IMG/VR virus record: IMGVR_UViG_3300042344_000529
Location: 1 to 23,274 of that record
DNA length: 23,274 nucleotides
Strand: one strand, 5' to 3'
Source of the DNA: a virus
The notes under the pieces were generated by a model. The model saw nothing but the letters and a program-made list of their open reading frames with translations. It made no database searches and was not told the origin of the DNA. Below, piece after piece: positions 1-5,127 of this stretch (position 1 is its first letter; the number at the start of each line of letters is the position of its first letter). The position numbers and the translations under genes are program-made.

Positions 1-146
1 ACCGTCGATGGGAGCGGCCAGTGCGCCGGCTGGCCTTTGCGGTCCCCACCCAAAGCGGTGAAGAGGATCGCGGCGTGCTGGTAGCGGCCGGGTTTCCCCG
101 GTGCGATGACAGCGTCTGAGGCGTCGAACAATTCGAGTTGGTTCAC
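1..146 (-). CDS. Unknown early protein, partial (C-terminus beyond window edge)
   Basis: The minus-strand frame is open from a GTG at 146 to the window edge, giving 48 residues that begin MNQLELFDASDAV. The GTG overlaps the HNH nuclease stop (GTGA at 146-143), the same coupling used by every neighbouring gene, which is the main reason to accept it. The visible part includes a Gly/Pro-rich PGKPGRY segment. I do not recognise the family, and the rest of the gene lies outside the window. As the last visible gene of the leftward early operon it is probably co-expressed with the recombination genes. Confidence 0.6.
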   Translation of the reverse strand, partial: MNQLELFDASDAVIAPGKPGRYQHAAILFTALGGDRKGQPAHWPLPST

Positions 147-493
147 GGTTTCCCCCTGTCAGTTTCGTTGCATGGTGTGGTGGTGCCGGTGTTGTCGAGG
201 AGCACCCATTCGGATCCGTAACGCAGCACCGGAACTTGGGTGGGGTTGTGTCCTTGGCGGACAAGCCAGCCCCGTTCGTAGGCCAGGGTGCGGCGGGATT
301 CGACCATCTGGTGGCAGGCCCCGGAGATCGCTAGCCCGTTGGATGCTTGGTTTGTGTCGGGGCGTCGGCTTCCGCCGGCGCCGCGGGCACGGCGGTGGTG
401 GGCTTGTTCGGGGCGGTCGAAGCCGCAGATTTCGCAGAAGTCCTGGGCTCTGGTGAAGATCAAGTCCCGCACCTTCTTCGGGAAGCCGGTCAC
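143..493 (-). CDS. HNH endonuclease
   Basis: This 116-aa protein has the layout of a small phage HNH nuclease. A CEIC zinc knuckle (C20, C23) is followed by a His pair (H32, H33), then an Asn (N52) and a Cys-His (C60, H61) that would complete the metal-finger active site. Such enzymes nick or cut DNA with a divalent metal. The GTG start at 493 overlaps the upstream stop (GTGA). Many phages keep an HNH gene beside the terminase for packaging, but this one sits in the early operon two genes after a Rad52-like annealing protein, so a replication or recombination role is equally possible. The fold call is firm; the role is inferred. Confidence 0.85.
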   Translation of the reverse strand: MTGFPKKVRDLIFTRAQDFCEICGFDRPEQAHHRRARGAGGSRRPDTNQASNGLAISGACHQMVESRRTLAYERGWLVRQGHNPTQVPVLRYGSEWVLLDNTGTTTPCNETDRGKP

Positions 494-861
494 CGCGCCA
501 GGCTCGCTTCGAGCCGCATAACACCGACCACGCTGCGTCCCACATCTATCCGCGTTTCAGCTATTCCGATCTCTCGGCGCAGGATGCTCAGTTCGGCGGC
601 AGCGAGTTTCGAGGCGAGCCGTTCCTGTTCGGTCGCCAGCAATGCTTTGGCTTCCCGCTCGGGCACGGTGCCCTCATCGACTGCGAGGAGGGCTTTGGCC
701 TTTGCCACCCGGTATGTGTGCTCGGTGGTGACAGCCTCACGCTCAGCGGCTTTGAGCCGGAATCCCAGCTCGTCGAGCTGGCGGGAGAGCCGTGCCATCT
801 CCATAACCGCGGAGTTCGGGGTTATATCGGGTGCGTTGCCCTGCATGCGTAGGTCACTCAT
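490..861 (-). CDS. Coiled-coil early protein of unknown function
   Basis: This 123-aa product is rich in Ala, Glu, Arg and Leu. From about residue 18 to the C-terminus it shows long heptad-like stretches, for example MARLSRQLDELGFRLKAAE, so an extended coiled coil is likely. No catalytic motif or membrane segment is visible. The ATG at 861 overlaps the Rad52-like gene stop by 8 nt (ATGAGTGA), and its own stop overlaps the HNH start. Lying between an annealing protein and a nuclease, it could be an accessory or adaptor for recombination, but nothing in the sequence proves that. I do not recognise a named family. Confidence 0.75.
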   Translation of the reverse strand: MSDLRMQGNAPDITPNSAVMEMARLSRQLDELGFRLKAAEREAVTTEHTYRVAKAKALLAVDEGTVPEREAKALLATEQERLASKLAAAELSILRREIGIAETRIDVGRSVVGVMRLEASLAR

Positions 862-1414
862 CGGCGATCACCTTCGTGAACGCTTCAATGGTTTCCGCCT
901 GGGCGGTGCCCACGGTGTGGCCGTACTCATCCTCAAACCGCTGCCCGACATCACCGGGGACAAGCCCTTTGCGCTTGCACACCGCCAGGAGGGCGTCCTG
1001 CGCTAGCCGTTTCCGCGACGGTGGCTGCGGTGCATCAGGGTCGCCCTTTGACCACAGATCCAAAGCCATACCGAAACGCATCCCGGCGTTGCGGAGCGCA
1101 TCCCCGATAGCGACCTTGATGGCGTCCGGCCCCTTCTTCCCGCCGGCGTCGCCGTACCCGAGGCGGGTCACACCGCACACCGTCAAACGGATCCACAGGC
1201 CGCCGAACTCATCCAGGAGCGGCAGGCCGCGGTCGTCCAGGGCAACGGGCTCCCAATTCCAAAACGGGTCGGCGTCCAACAGGCGTGCCGTGATGAAGCC
1301 GTGGCCCACGAAGTCGAGCTGGATACCGCCCTTCGGGAGTTTCCCGATCTGGCTGGGTGGGAACGGCTCCCGCAGCATTTTCAGGCGATCCAAGTCGCCG
1401 TTGGGTTCACTCAT
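854..1414 (-). CDS. Rad52/Erf-like single-strand annealing protein
   Basis: This 186-aa protein carries a pattern I associate with actinophage proteins annotated as Rad52/22-family repair proteins. An N-terminal PFPPSQIGKLPKGG leads into LDFVGHGFITARLLDADP, then WNWEPVALDD, GGLWIRLTVCGVTRLGYGD and AIGDALRNAGMRFGMALDLW. These proteins anneal complementary single strands during phage replication and recombination. The start at 1414 has GGGAG upstream and overlaps the preceding stop (ATGA). An in-frame start at 1465 would overlap the upstream gene by about 55 nt and is less likely. No exonuclease partner is visible in the window. The Rad52 label rests on remembered motif similarity, not on a search. 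Confidence 0.75.
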   Translation of the reverse strand: MSEPNGDLDRLKMLREPFPPSQIGKLPKGGIQLDFVGHGFITARLLDADPFWNWEPVALDDRGLPLLDEFGGLWIRLTVCGVTRLGYGDAGGKKGPDAIKVAIGDALRNAGMRFGMALDLWSKGDPDAPQPPSRKRLAQDALLAVCKRKGLVPGDVGQRFEDEYGHTVGTAQAETIEAFTKVIADE

Positions 1415-1662
1415 CCGATTGCTCCCGCTTCTATGTCCTCGCACCACCGGTCGTTGATTTCGCACGCCCGCTTCGCAGCCTCAGCGGTGTCGAAATACCC
1501 CAGCATCAGCAGCGGGCGGCGGTGCCGAACCAAACGCGCCACCCACCGCACCTCCGCCACACCAAGGCGGTAACTCTTATCGGGTTGCACCGAGTAATGG
1601 CCCGCCACCACATCAGCGGTGTGACCGGTGTACCTTCGTTGAACCCACCGCAGCCCGCTCAC
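1411..1662 (-). CDS. Small basic early protein, unknown
   Basis: This is an 83-aa basic protein. A central VRWVARLVRHRR segment looks like two beta strands, followed by a predicted helix GYFDTAEAAKRACEINDRW. The strand-strand-helix shape, with aromatic-x-T followed by AAKxAC and a Trp, resembles the small gene at 4641-4883. I place the start at the GTG at 1662, which gives a GTGA overlap with the upstream stop as elsewhere in this operon. An in-frame GTG at 1686 with a weak GGGA upstream is an alternative. A nucleic-acid-binding role is a guess from charge and shape; I do not recognise a family. Confidence 0.65.
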   Translation of the reverse strand: MSGLRWVQRRYTGHTADVVAGHYSVQPDKSYRLGVAEVRWVARLVRHRRPLLMLGYFDTAEAAKRACEINDRWCEDIEAGAIG

Positions 1663-1877
1663 CAGCCACCATCCCGGCGAGCCCACACCTGATCCCGGTA
1701 GTCCTCACGGAAGGAACGGTCGTTGTCGACGTAATCGACTGCGCAGTAACCGATCAGCCCCGCTGCCGCCACCACCACACCGGCGGCGAGCTGCACCATC
1801 GAGTCGAACAACCCGAATGCCGTCAGGAGCATCCCGATGATCCCCGTCAGGGCGAAACCCACCCGCAGCCTGTTCAC
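1659..1877 (-). CDS. Small membrane protein
   Basis: This 72-aa product has two adjacent hydrophobic segments, roughly residues 8-22 and 28-46, joined by a short FDSMVQ turn. It ends in a charged tail (DNDRSFREDYRDQVWARRDG), so a two-pass inner-membrane protein is likely. The GTG at 1877 overlaps the previous stop (GTGA) and has GGAG upstream; longer in-frame starts would run deep into the upstream gene. It lies one gene from a secreted protein, so two envelope-directed products sit in the early operon. Possible roles include superinfection exclusion or modifying the host envelope. It does not look like a lysis-cassette holin, since no endolysin is nearby. Confidence 0.7.
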   Translation of the reverse strand: MNRLRVGFALTGIIGMLLTAFGLFDSMVQLAAGVVVAAAGLIGYCAVDYVDNDRSFREDYRDQVWARRDGGW

Positions 1878-2269
1878 ACCGACTCCAACCAGGAGTAAAG
1901 GTCGGGGCGTGTGGCCGCCAACCCGCGGCGAACCTCCCGGCCCGACATGGGGCACTCCTCGAACAGCCGTGTGGGGTGCGGTTCGACAACACCGGACACC
2001 ACCCACATGGATTCGTGGCACACGGGGCAGGTTTTCTTCTCCCCGCACGGCATTTCCGCGAGGAACCGGGACACTGACCTGTCGGTGATCTGCAACCTGT
2101 CGGCCACCTCAGCCAACGTCAGCTTCCCCAAAGGGACTAAACCGCCGGGGCATTCCTGCGCGGTGACAACTTTGCTTTCAAGTCGCCGCATCACCATGCG
2201 CTTCTCATCGGGCCGCAGCTTCAGGGCGGAACCCTCAACCACGAAATGAACAGCCAGCCAGTCGATCAC
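1874..2269 (-). CDS. Helix-turn-helix protein with Cys-rich zinc-like motif
   Basis: This 131-aa protein has a clear HTH at about residues 50-70 (TLAEVADRLQITDRSVSRFL), of the sigma-70 region 4 or HTH_23 type. It is followed by a likely zinc site made of C75, C81-x2-C84 with H85, and a later C106. The N-terminal half (LRPDEKRMVMRRL) matches a layout common in actinophage early HTH proteins. It probably binds DNA and regulates early or replication genes. The GTG at 2269 overlaps the upstream stop (GTGA). The HTH is seen directly; zinc binding and target are inferred. Confidence 0.8.
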   Translation of the reverse strand: MIDWLAVHFVVEGSALKLRPDEKRMVMRRLESKVVTAQECPGGLVPLGKLTLAEVADRLQITDRSVSRFLAEMPCGEKKTCPVCHESMWVVSGVVEPHPTRLFEECPMSGREVRRGLAATRPDLYSWLESV

Positions 2270-2595
2270 GCCACGACCCCGCTATCTTGGGCGGCGAACG
2301 CTTTGAGCAGCGCCAGGTGGCGTGGGCACCGGTCAGCGACGGACACGGCGAGGACGTGGCCGGCTTGCTGCCAGGACAGGCCGTCGTCGTTGATGGATGC
2401 ACCGACCCCGACGACCCCGGCGAAGCTGGGGAACTCATCCAGGGTGGCGCACACCGCCCACCCGTAGCGTTGGGCGTAGTCCAGTGACACCCGATCCGGG
2501 TCGGCCTTCGCCGGTGCCGCGATGATGGTGGCGGCGGCGATCAGGGAGCCGGTGCAGATCCCCAGGGCGAAAGCCCGCACAGTGCTGGTCCTCAT
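2266..2595 (-). CDS. Secreted DUF732-like protein
   Basis: This 109-aa protein starts with a classic Sec signal peptide: a basic n-region, a hydrophobic core at about residues 8-27, and an AKA cleavage site near residue 31. The mature part holds two cysteines (C49 and C90) that could form a disulfide. Its VCATLDEFP, DGLSWQQAGHVL and ADRCPRH pattern matches what I know of DUF732, a small exported domain common in mycobacteria and their phages. It would act outside the membrane; the function of the family is unknown. Its presence argues for a mycobacterial-type host. The ATG at 2595 overlaps the upstream stop (ATGA). The gene may alter the lysogen surface. Confidence 0.82.
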   Translation of the reverse strand: MRTSTVRAFALGICTGSLIAAATIIAAPAKADPDRVSLDYAQRYGWAVCATLDEFPSFAGVVGVGASINDDGLSWQQAGHVLAVSVADRCPRHLALLKAFAAQDSGVVA

Positions 2596-2855
2596 TCGGA
2601 CACCACCTTCGCGGTGCCGTTCTCGTCGTCCAGGACGATGCGGCGCGTCGGGATCGGCACCTCGACGCGGGTGATCGTGGAGAACACGGCCCGCCAGTTC
2701 CGCTCCGACATGGAGATGTTGAACGGGCCGATGTAGACGTGGATCAGTTTCCCGTCGTCGCTTGAACCGGCCGACACTTGGGCGGGGTGGCAGGTGTGGG
2801 TGTCCAGCGACCCGTACACCGGGTCGGGCAGGTTGCTACACTTCTTGATTGACAT
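2592..2855 (-). CDS. Hypothetical early protein
   Basis: This 87-aa protein has an N-terminal section with Cys8 and Cys29 and a C-terminal half predicted to be beta-rich (KLIHVYIGPFNISMSERNW, then TRRIVLDDENG). No signal peptide or membrane span is visible. I chose the ATG at 2855, which has a purine-rich AGAAAG upstream, over the in-frame ATG at 2876. The latter directly abuts a strong hairpin and has no clear Shine-Dalgarno. The hairpin at 2877-2907 lies in the leader, so translation may be structure-controlled. I do not recognise the family. Confidence 0.65.
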   Translation of the reverse strand: MSIKKCSNLPDPVYGSLDTHTCHPAQVSAGSSDDGKLIHVYIGPFNISMSERNWRAVFSTITRVEVPIPTRRIVLDDENGTAKVVSE

Positions 2856-2876
2856 ACCGTTTTCTTTCTGTGTCAT

Positions 2877-2907
2877 GGCCCCGGGACTGCGCCAACAGCC
2901 CGGGGCC
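2877..2907 (-). promoter_or_regulatory. Strong hairpin in early operon leader
   Basis: A perfect 9-bp GC-only stem (GGCCCCGGG with CCCGGGGCC) encloses a 13-nt loop, within which CTG and CAG can add three more pairs beyond a bulged A. It lies in the longest untranslated gap of the early operon, between the 83-aa gene and the 87-aa gene. No U-tract follows on either strand, so it is not a textbook intrinsic terminator. It may be an attenuator, a U-less terminator or an antitermination site. Confidence 0.5.
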
Positions 2908-2911
2908 GCTT

Positions 2912-3163
2912 CTATTTGGGTTGGAAATCAAAGTGGTGGAACAGTTCCCGCTCCAACGCGTCACCGATGGCCAACCGGTTCGGCACCTGAAGGAGCGCAA
3001 GGGTTTCGCCGATCACCTGGGTGAGGGTTGGAGTGCCGACCGGCGCAGACGGTTCTGCGCCGGTCGGCGCCGCACCGGCGGGCCAGGGTGCGGAGTCATC
3101 GCCGCCGAACACGGCGTCGTGGATGTGGTTAACCCACGCGAAGGGGAGCAGCCGGCTGATCAC
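2912..3163 (-). CDS. Hypothetical early protein, Ala/Pro-rich centre
   Basis: This 83-aa protein has a hydrophobic N-terminus (ISRLLPFAWVNHIHDAVFG), a flexible Ala/Pro/Gly-rich middle from about residue 25 to 45, and a helical C-terminal part (TLTQVIGETLALLQVPNRL). Its GTG start at 3163 overlaps the stop of the tiny Arg-rich gene (GTGA), which supports both. No known motif is visible. The hairpin at 2877-2907 follows its stop. Function unknown. Confidence 0.65.
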   Translation of the reverse strand: MISRLLPFAWVNHIHDAVFGGDDSAPWPAGAAPTGAEPSAPVGTPTLTQVIGETLALLQVPNRLAIGDALERELFHHFDFQPK

Positions 3164-3270
3164 CGCGCCACCCGGTTGATGCGCCTCGAGCGGCGGGCCA
3201 CCTTGTTACGGGCGCGGCGCCGCACCGTCGCCAAGTACTGCTGCACACGGCGCTGCTGCTTCAGAGTCAC
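3160..3270 (-). CDS. 36-aa arginine-rich micro-peptide
   Basis: A short frame runs from a GTG at 3270, overlapping the antirepressor stop (GTGA), to a TGA at 3160-3162 that overlaps the next GTG start. Fourteen of its 36 residues are Arg or Lys and none is acidic; the core reads VRRRARNKVARRSRRINR. It would form a basic helix of the kind that binds RNA or DNA. Its place right after the antirepressor recalls the arginine-rich antiterminators of lambdoid phages, but that is only a hypothesis. It is supported by junction geometry on both sides, not by homology. Confidence 0.6.
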   Translation of the reverse strand: MTLKQQRRVQQYLATVRRRARNKVARRSRRINRVAR

Positions 3271-3965
3271 GCGGCGAACCCCTCGGCGGCCAACTCCCAC
3301 ACCCAGGCCGGATAGCTGTTCACCGTGCCGAAATGCGGGTGGTGAACCTTGTCGGGGTCAATACCGTGTGTTCGGGCGATCATCCCGGCGCAGCGGGAGA
3401 ACCTAGCCAGGAACTTCTCGTAGGTCGGCATCCCGTTGATGCGCGCATAGCCCAAAGCAGTGAGCCAGCCGTGCTTGCCCTCAATGCTGTCAAGGCGAGC
3501 CTCGTTGCGTTCGGCAAGCTGCTTGGCTTCGGCTGCATCGCGCTGTGCGGCTTCAAGTTGGTCGATCATGGCCCGGAGGGCGTCGAACTGGTTGACCGCC
3601 GGGACCCGGACGGTCCGCTGGTTGAAGTAGGCATCTAGGGCGTCGGCGGCTTGGCGCTGGAACGCCTCGATGGTCGGACGGGATTGCGGACTAACGCGGC
3701 CGGAATCAATTGTGGCGAGCCACATTGTCATGGTGCGCCGGTCGATCATCAGCATTTCCCGCGGCTTACCGTCCGCAGCAACCACGGTCATGATGGACGT
3801 GGTTGCCCATGAGGTGCGCTTAAGCCGCTTGGCCTGAGCGTCGGCGTCGATTCCTAGCGAATCGCACAAGGGGCGAAGGGCGACGAACGCATGTCCGCCA
3901 ACGTGGACGGCCTGCAGGGGAACGGTTGCTCCGGGCACCGCCACCGGGACCAGTTCGGCGCTCAT
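3267..3965 (-). CDS. Phage antirepressor (P22_AR_N type)
   Basis: This 232-aa protein begins with a P22 antirepressor-type N-terminal domain (about residues 8-115): FVALRPLCDSLGIDADAQ, then KRTSWATTSIM, MLMIDRRTMTMWLATID and AFQRQAADALDAYF. A Gln/Ala-rich linker at about 125-165 leads to a C-terminal domain with RCAGMIARTHGIDPDKV and FGTVNSYPAWVWE, as in KilA/BRO-like antirepressors. Such proteins bind or bypass the repressor to favour lytic growth. The ATG at 3965 overlaps the Cro-like stop (ATGA), so the two are co-translated. The protein ends in GFAA, a degron-like tail shared with the other regulators. Confidence 0.88.
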   Translation of the reverse strand: MSAELVPVAVPGATVPLQAVHVGGHAFVALRPLCDSLGIDADAQAKRLKRTSWATTSIMTVVAADGKPREMLMIDRRTMTMWLATIDSGRVSPQSRPTIEAFQRQAADALDAYFNQRTVRVPAVNQFDALRAMIDQLEAAQRDAAEAKQLAERNEARLDSIEGKHGWLTALGYARINGMPTYEKFLARFSRCAGMIARTHGIDPDKVHHPHFGTVNSYPAWVWELAAEGFAA

Positions 3966-4174
3966 GCTGCTGACTCGGCGAGTAGGGCAGCAGCAGGGAT
4001 ATCAAGAAGGCCGGCGATGGCGACCAGTTCACTGACCCGGAAGTCAACGCGGCCGTTGAGCCGTTGCGATACGTTTTGGCGGCTAACCCCAAGGCAGGCA
4101 GCCACTTCCATCTGCGTTATTCGTTTTCGGGCTAGCTCTGCGCGAACGTTCGCTGCTACGGACGCTTGTGTCAT
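3962..4174 (-). CDS. Cro-like HTH (XRE) regulator
   Basis: This 70-aa protein is almost entirely an XRE-type helix-turn-helix domain; ITQMEVAACLGVSRQNVSQRL at residues 19-39 holds the recognition helix. It is transcribed leftward, divergent from the larger HTH gene at 4291, and heads the early operon that includes the antirepressor, which fits a Cro-like role. The ATG at 4174 has no Shine-Dalgarno, but a plausible -10 (4183-4188) lies 8 nt upstream, so a nearly leaderless mRNA is likely. An upstream start at 4252 would cover the promoter. It ends ESAA. It could also be the repressor itself, with the roles of the two HTH proteins swapped. Confidence 0.82.
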   Translation of the reverse strand: MTQASVAANVRAELARKRITQMEVAACLGVSRQNVSQRLNGRVDFRVSELVAIAGLLDIPAAALLAESAA

Positions 4175-4290
4175 GGGTACTACAAATACACGCTCAGCGA
4201 ACACCCTGCAAGCCCCACAAGGGTGTGTCGGCATTTCACTTGGTGTGCCCACACTTGCGCTTGTAACGCCTAGCGTGCAAACTGAACCGT
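4175..4290. promoter_or_regulatory. Divergent lysis/lysogeny promoter-operator region
   Basis: Leftward, TTGCAG (4211-4206, minus strand) and TATTTG (4188-4183) are 17 nt apart, ending 8 nt before the Cro-like ATG. Rightward, TTGCGC (4255-4260) and CAAACT (4278-4283) are 17 nt apart, ending 7 nt before the repressor ATG. Candidate operators are ACACCCT/AGGGTGT (4201-4226, 12-nt spacer), which overlaps the leftward -35, and the palindrome GTGTG-CC-CACAC (4243-4254), which abuts the rightward -35. CACTTG repeats directly at 4237 and 4252. Neither gene has a Shine-Dalgarno. The -10 boxes are weak, so the exact elements are tentative. Confidence 0.6.
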
Positions 4291-4644
4291 ATGGCTACAA
4301 TTCACGATTCCGGCGCCGAGGAGACACTCCAAGCCGCCGTCGCGAGACGCCTACGGGGGCTGCTTGCAGAAATACGCATGACCAAAACAGAGTTCGCCGA
4401 GAGAGTCGGCTGGGACCGGGGCTACCTATACCGCCGACTGTCGGGGGAAACGCCCATCGACGTGGCCGACCTGGACGACATTGAGCACGCCGTCAGGATT
4501 CGGGCCGACTACCTCGTCGGAGGACACGAGCCGAAACTTGCGCCATTGCCGGAGCCGCCGCACCCTCCGGGCGGGGTCAAGAAAACAGCCCCGCATCCCG
4601 ACTTCGGGTCTTGGGATTATCAGTTCCTAGGTTCAGCAGCATGA
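4291..4644 (+). CDS. Probable immunity repressor (XRE HTH)
   Basis: This 117-aa protein has an XRE helix-turn-helix at about residues 14-75: MTKTEFAERVGWDRGYLYRRL, then a helical IDVADLDDIEHAVRIRADYLVGG. A Pro-rich tail (LPEPPHPPGG) ends in FLGSAA. It is the first gene of the rightward module leading to the integrase, which fits a lysogeny repressor that binds the intergenic operators. It lacks a peptidase-type C-terminal domain, so SOS self-cleavage is unlikely; the -SAA end suggests proteolytic control instead. No Shine-Dalgarno precedes the ATG, suggesting leaderless translation. Its stop overlaps the next start (ATGA). Confidence 0.82.
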   Translation: MATIHDSGAEETLQAAVARRLRGLLAEIRMTKTEFAERVGWDRGYLYRRLSGETPIDVADLDDIEHAVRIRADYLVGGHEPKLAPLPEPPHPPGGVKKTAPHPDFGSWDYQFLGSAA

Positions 4645-4883
4645 GCAATCTGACGTCGCGGCGGCAGCCGACGTGGGGCGGTGGGGCTTACTACTTCGCC
4701 TACGCGGAGGACGCCACCTACTACGAGATCAACCACCGCATCGGGGCTTGGCGGATTAACTTCGTCGGCCCGGAGCCGCACGACCGCGAAGACCGTGCAC
4801 TGTGCGGTAAGGAGTTCCGCACCGTGTCCCAGGCAAAAGAAGCCTGCCGGGTACACAGCAAGTGGCGGAACCTAATCGCATGA
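4641..4883 (+). CDS. Small protein between repressor and integrase
   Basis: This 80-aa protein is joined to the repressor by an ATGA overlap and to the next gene by another. After an aromatic section (GGGAYYFAYAEDATYYEINH) comes WRINFVGPEP, then KEFRTVSQAKEACRVHSKW, giving a strand-strand-helix shape. That shape resembles the gene at 1411-1662 and, loosely, arm-type (AP2-like) DNA-binding domains. Between repressor and integrase it could be a directionality factor or repressor partner; I do not recognise a family. The purpose is inferred only from position. Confidence 0.72.
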   Translation: MSNLTSRRQPTWGGGAYYFAYAEDATYYEINHRIGAWRINFVGPEPHDREDRALCGKEFRTVSQAKEACRVHSKWRNLIA

Positions 4884-5020
4884 GCGAGTTCCGCATCCGC
4901 AAACACGGCCCCCACTACTGGGTGTGGCAATGGGAAACCAGCCGCAAATACGTGCGCATCGAACAGCCCCACCCGACCCGCGCCGCCGCCCAGGCCTGGA
5001 TCCAATCCACAACCAACTGA
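4880..5020 (+). CDS. 46-aa protein with arm-domain-like pattern
   Basis: This short frame starts at an ATG that overlaps the upstream stop (ATGA) and ends at TGA 5018-5020. It reads FRIRKHGPHYWVWQWETSR, then KYVRIEQPHPTRAAAQAWIQ. Three short strands followed by a helix ending AAAQAWI is the pattern of arm-type DNA-binding domains found at the N-terminus of many tyrosine integrases, and the integrase downstream lacks such a domain. It might supply that function in trans or act as an excisionase, but this is speculation from pattern and place. The coupling makes it very likely translated. Confidence 0.65.
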   Translation: MSEFRIRKHGPHYWVWQWETSRKYVRIEQPHPTRAAAQAWIQSTTN

Positions 5021-5092
5021 GTCACGAAAGTCATCCGGGGGGATAACAATTGTTGCCACCGCAAGTATCTGAGCAGCCCGCTGTGCTGAACT

Positions 5093-5120
5093 CCCTGCCA
5101 CACAAACGTGGACGACAGGG
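5093..5120 (+). promoter_or_regulatory. Hairpin over the integrase ribosome-binding site
   Basis: CCCTG-CCAC (5093-5101) can pair with GTGG (5108-5111) and, after a 4-nt internal loop, CAGGG (5116-5120). The second arm contains the only Shine-Dalgarno-like sequence before the integrase ATG at 5128. Folding would hide it and lower integrase translation. The stem is short and interrupted, so this is tentative. Confidence 0.3.
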
Positions 5121-5127
5121 ATTCAAC

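Noticed and set aside
1659-2048. 129-aa version of the small membrane protein
   Set aside because: The extra N-terminal part lies wholly within the coupled HTH/zinc gene; the GTG at 1877 with GTGA overlap and GGAG explains the start better.
3962-4252. Longer form of the Cro-like protein starting at 4252
   Set aside because: It would cover the divergent promoter and operators, and the added residues look unlike an XRE domain.
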